The translations under genes and the position numbers were made by a program. Positions 4,542 to 5,609 of a stretch of 5,609 bases of DNA are shown here, piece after piece. Below the pieces are notes generated by a model that worked only from the letters and a program-made list of their open reading frames with translations, did no database searches and was not told where the DNA came from. Position 1 is the stretch's first letter; every line of letters begins with the position of its first letter. The stretch is from Cohaesibacteraceae bacterium (GTDB lineage: Bacteria; Pseudomonadota; Alphaproteobacteria; Rhizobiales; Cohaesibacteraceae). The stretch spans positions 1-5,609 of the forward strand of contig JAESRR010000251.1 of assembly GCA_016764535.1 (NCBI GenBank). The letters run 5' to 3'.

Positions 4542-5609
4542 TTGAAACCCAAATATGCTCGTTGGTTTTTTGCGCTGGTTTTGTTCTGCCAGTTCACGTC
4601 GGCCAATGCCGATCCCTTCTTGCAAGAAATGCTTGCGGGCGTTGAAGATCGGAACCGATCTGCCGTGCTGATGTTCCAGTCACCGGACAAACAGGTCAAT
4701 GCTGTGGTTGGGAAATATCGGGACGGTGGCCCGGCCGCCTCTATGAGTGATCTGTTTTTGCTGGCATCGATTTCCAAACTTTATGTGGCGGTCGCGCTTT
4801 TGAAACTGGATGAGACAGGCAAGCTGAATGTCGATGATCCGGCAAGTAAATGGCTCCCCGCAGATGTGGTTCGGGGGTTCGACGGGCTAAAGGGCGTCAC
4901 GATCGCGCATCTTTTGCAGATGCGAAGTGGAATTCCTGATTATCTGGATGGTGACTATATTGAACGGATTTTTGATGAAGGACCTTTGGCCAATCCGGTA
5001 CGGCAAGGATTGATGCAGGTTTATGGTTCAGTTCTGCTCTTTGCGCCGGGTACCAGATTTGACTACAGCAACTCAAATTATCTTCTGGCGCAATTGATCC
5101 TCGAAGGCGCGACCGGTCTGGCCTTTGACAAGGCGCTTGCGCAACTGGTTTTCAATCCCGCCAGGCTGCACAGAACCCGGGTGCCTGGGTATAATTCAGG
5201 ACCGGATGAATTGGTGGCCGGCCGTGAAAATGGTATGCTTGAAACGAGTGCACAATATCAACTCTATTACAGCGGAAGTACAGGCATGGGCGATGGCGGC
5301 CTTGTTGCTCCTGCCCGCGATGTGATCTCGTTCTATTACGCCCTGTTTGTTGATGGAACATTGCTTACAGAGGTGTCGCTTCAGCGATTGATCGCTGACA
5401 CGGACAGTGACAATTATGGTTTGGGTATCGAGGTTGAGATGATCGAGGGTTTGGGTCTTGTCCTGGGGCATTCAGGTCGTGATCCTGGGTATCTCAATAA
5501 TGTGCGATTTGCGCTGGATCATGACGCTATTGCTGTTCAACTGGCCGGTGACGGGGATTTTGTCGGAGATCTGGCGATGAAAATGCTTGAGCACTATATT
5601 CAACAATAG
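4542..5609 (+). CDS. Secreted serine hydrolase, beta-lactamase/D,D-peptidase fold
   Basis: A 355-residue exported enzyme of the class C beta-lactamase/penicillin-binding-protein-like family, acting in the periplasm. The signal peptide is residues 1-23: basic KPKYAR, hydrophobic WFFALVLFC, and likely cleavage after Ala-Asn-Ala23. Cys16 is not in a proper lipobox, so it is probably not a lipoprotein. The catalytic motifs are intact and in order: Ser76-x-x-Lys79 in LLASISKLY, Tyr175-Ser-Asn177 in FDYSNSNYL, and His310-Ser-Gly in LGHSGRDPGY in place of the KTG box. The conserved LLQMRSGIPDY (124-134) is also present. The family includes D-Ala-D-Ala carboxypeptidases, esterases and amide hydrolases; which reaction applies is not visible, and beta-lactam resistance should not be assumed. 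It is divergent from the SDR operon and ends at TAG on the last base of the window. The TTG start is inferred. Confidence 0.88.
   Translation: MKPKYARWFFALVLFCQFTSANADPFLQEMLAGVEDRNRSAVLMFQSPDKQVNAVVGKYRDGGPAASMSDLFLLASISKLYVAVALLKLDETGKLNVDDPASKWLPADVVRGFDGLKGVTIAHLLQMRSGIPDYLDGDYIERIFDEGPLANPVRQGLMQVYGSVLLFAPGTRFDYSNSNYLLAQLILEGATGLAFDKALAQLVFNPARLHRTRVPGYNSGPDELVAGRENGMLETSAQYQLYYSGSTGMGDGGLVAPARDVISFYYALFVDGTLLTEVSLQRLIADTDSDNYGLGIEVEMIEGLGLVLGHSGRDPGYLNNVRFALDHDAIAVQLAGDGDFVGDLAMKMLEHYIQQ

Noticed and set aside
4542..5609. Calling the serine hydrolase an antibiotic-resistance beta-lactamase
   Set aside because: The motif set is shared by esterases and D,D-peptidases, and the HSG box replaces KTG; nothing specific to beta-lactam hydrolysis is visible.
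1..5609. Mobile element, phage or CRISPR content
   Set aside because: No transposase or integrase motifs, no terminal inverted repeats, and no regularly spaced repeats were found on reading both strands.

Overview
The window reads like part of a Gram-negative, probably alphaproteobacterial, chromosome. The grounds are an AqpS-type aquaporin divergent from a C-terminal-cysteine ArsR (an arrangement known from rhizobia), a SnoaL-tailed ECF sigma factor, mixed TTG/ATG starts and moderate GC by eye. No genus can be named from the sequence alone. Genes are tightly packed. I see no tRNA, rRNA, CRISPR array, insertion sequence or integrase.

Region 1 (1-1745 and on to 2340) is an arsenic-type locus. 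After the tail of a cupin-like gene (1-66, +), an AqpS-like aquaporin runs leftward (114-779, -). It diverges from a rightward cluster of a 106-residue ArsR repressor (916-1236), a cysteine-rich conserved hypothetical protein resembling DUF7684 (1275-1745) and a histidine phosphatase of the phosphoglycerate-mutase superfamily (1729-2340). The 136-bp divergent intergenic region holds a good promoter for the aquaporin and an 8-bp perfect inverted repeat that is a reasonable ArsR operator candidate. No arsC, arsB/acr3 or arsH is present in the window, so the usual partners are replaced by two proteins with no established arsenic role. This is the most novel part of the window.

Region 2 (2337-4367, all -) is a three-gene operon read right to left: a short-chain dehydrogenase/reductase, an ECF sigma factor with a C-terminal SnoaL/NTF2-like domain, and a VOC (glyoxalase-fold) protein that has lost the usual metal ligands. 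The SDR and sigma genes are 1 nt apart, and the VOC gene starts 26 nt after the sigma gene. No anti-sigma gene is present, which fits sigma factors regulated through their own C-terminal domain. A GAACCC-N16-TGTCTT element upstream of the SDR gene is a candidate self-recognised promoter. The operon converges on the phosphatase gene with a 4-bp overlap and no visible terminator.

Region 3 (4542-5609, +) is a secreted serine hydrolase of the beta-lactamase/D,D-peptidase fold, divergent from region 2, with an intact Ser-x-x-Lys / Tyr-Ser-Asn / His-Ser-Gly catalytic set and a probable TTG start in front of a clear signal peptide.
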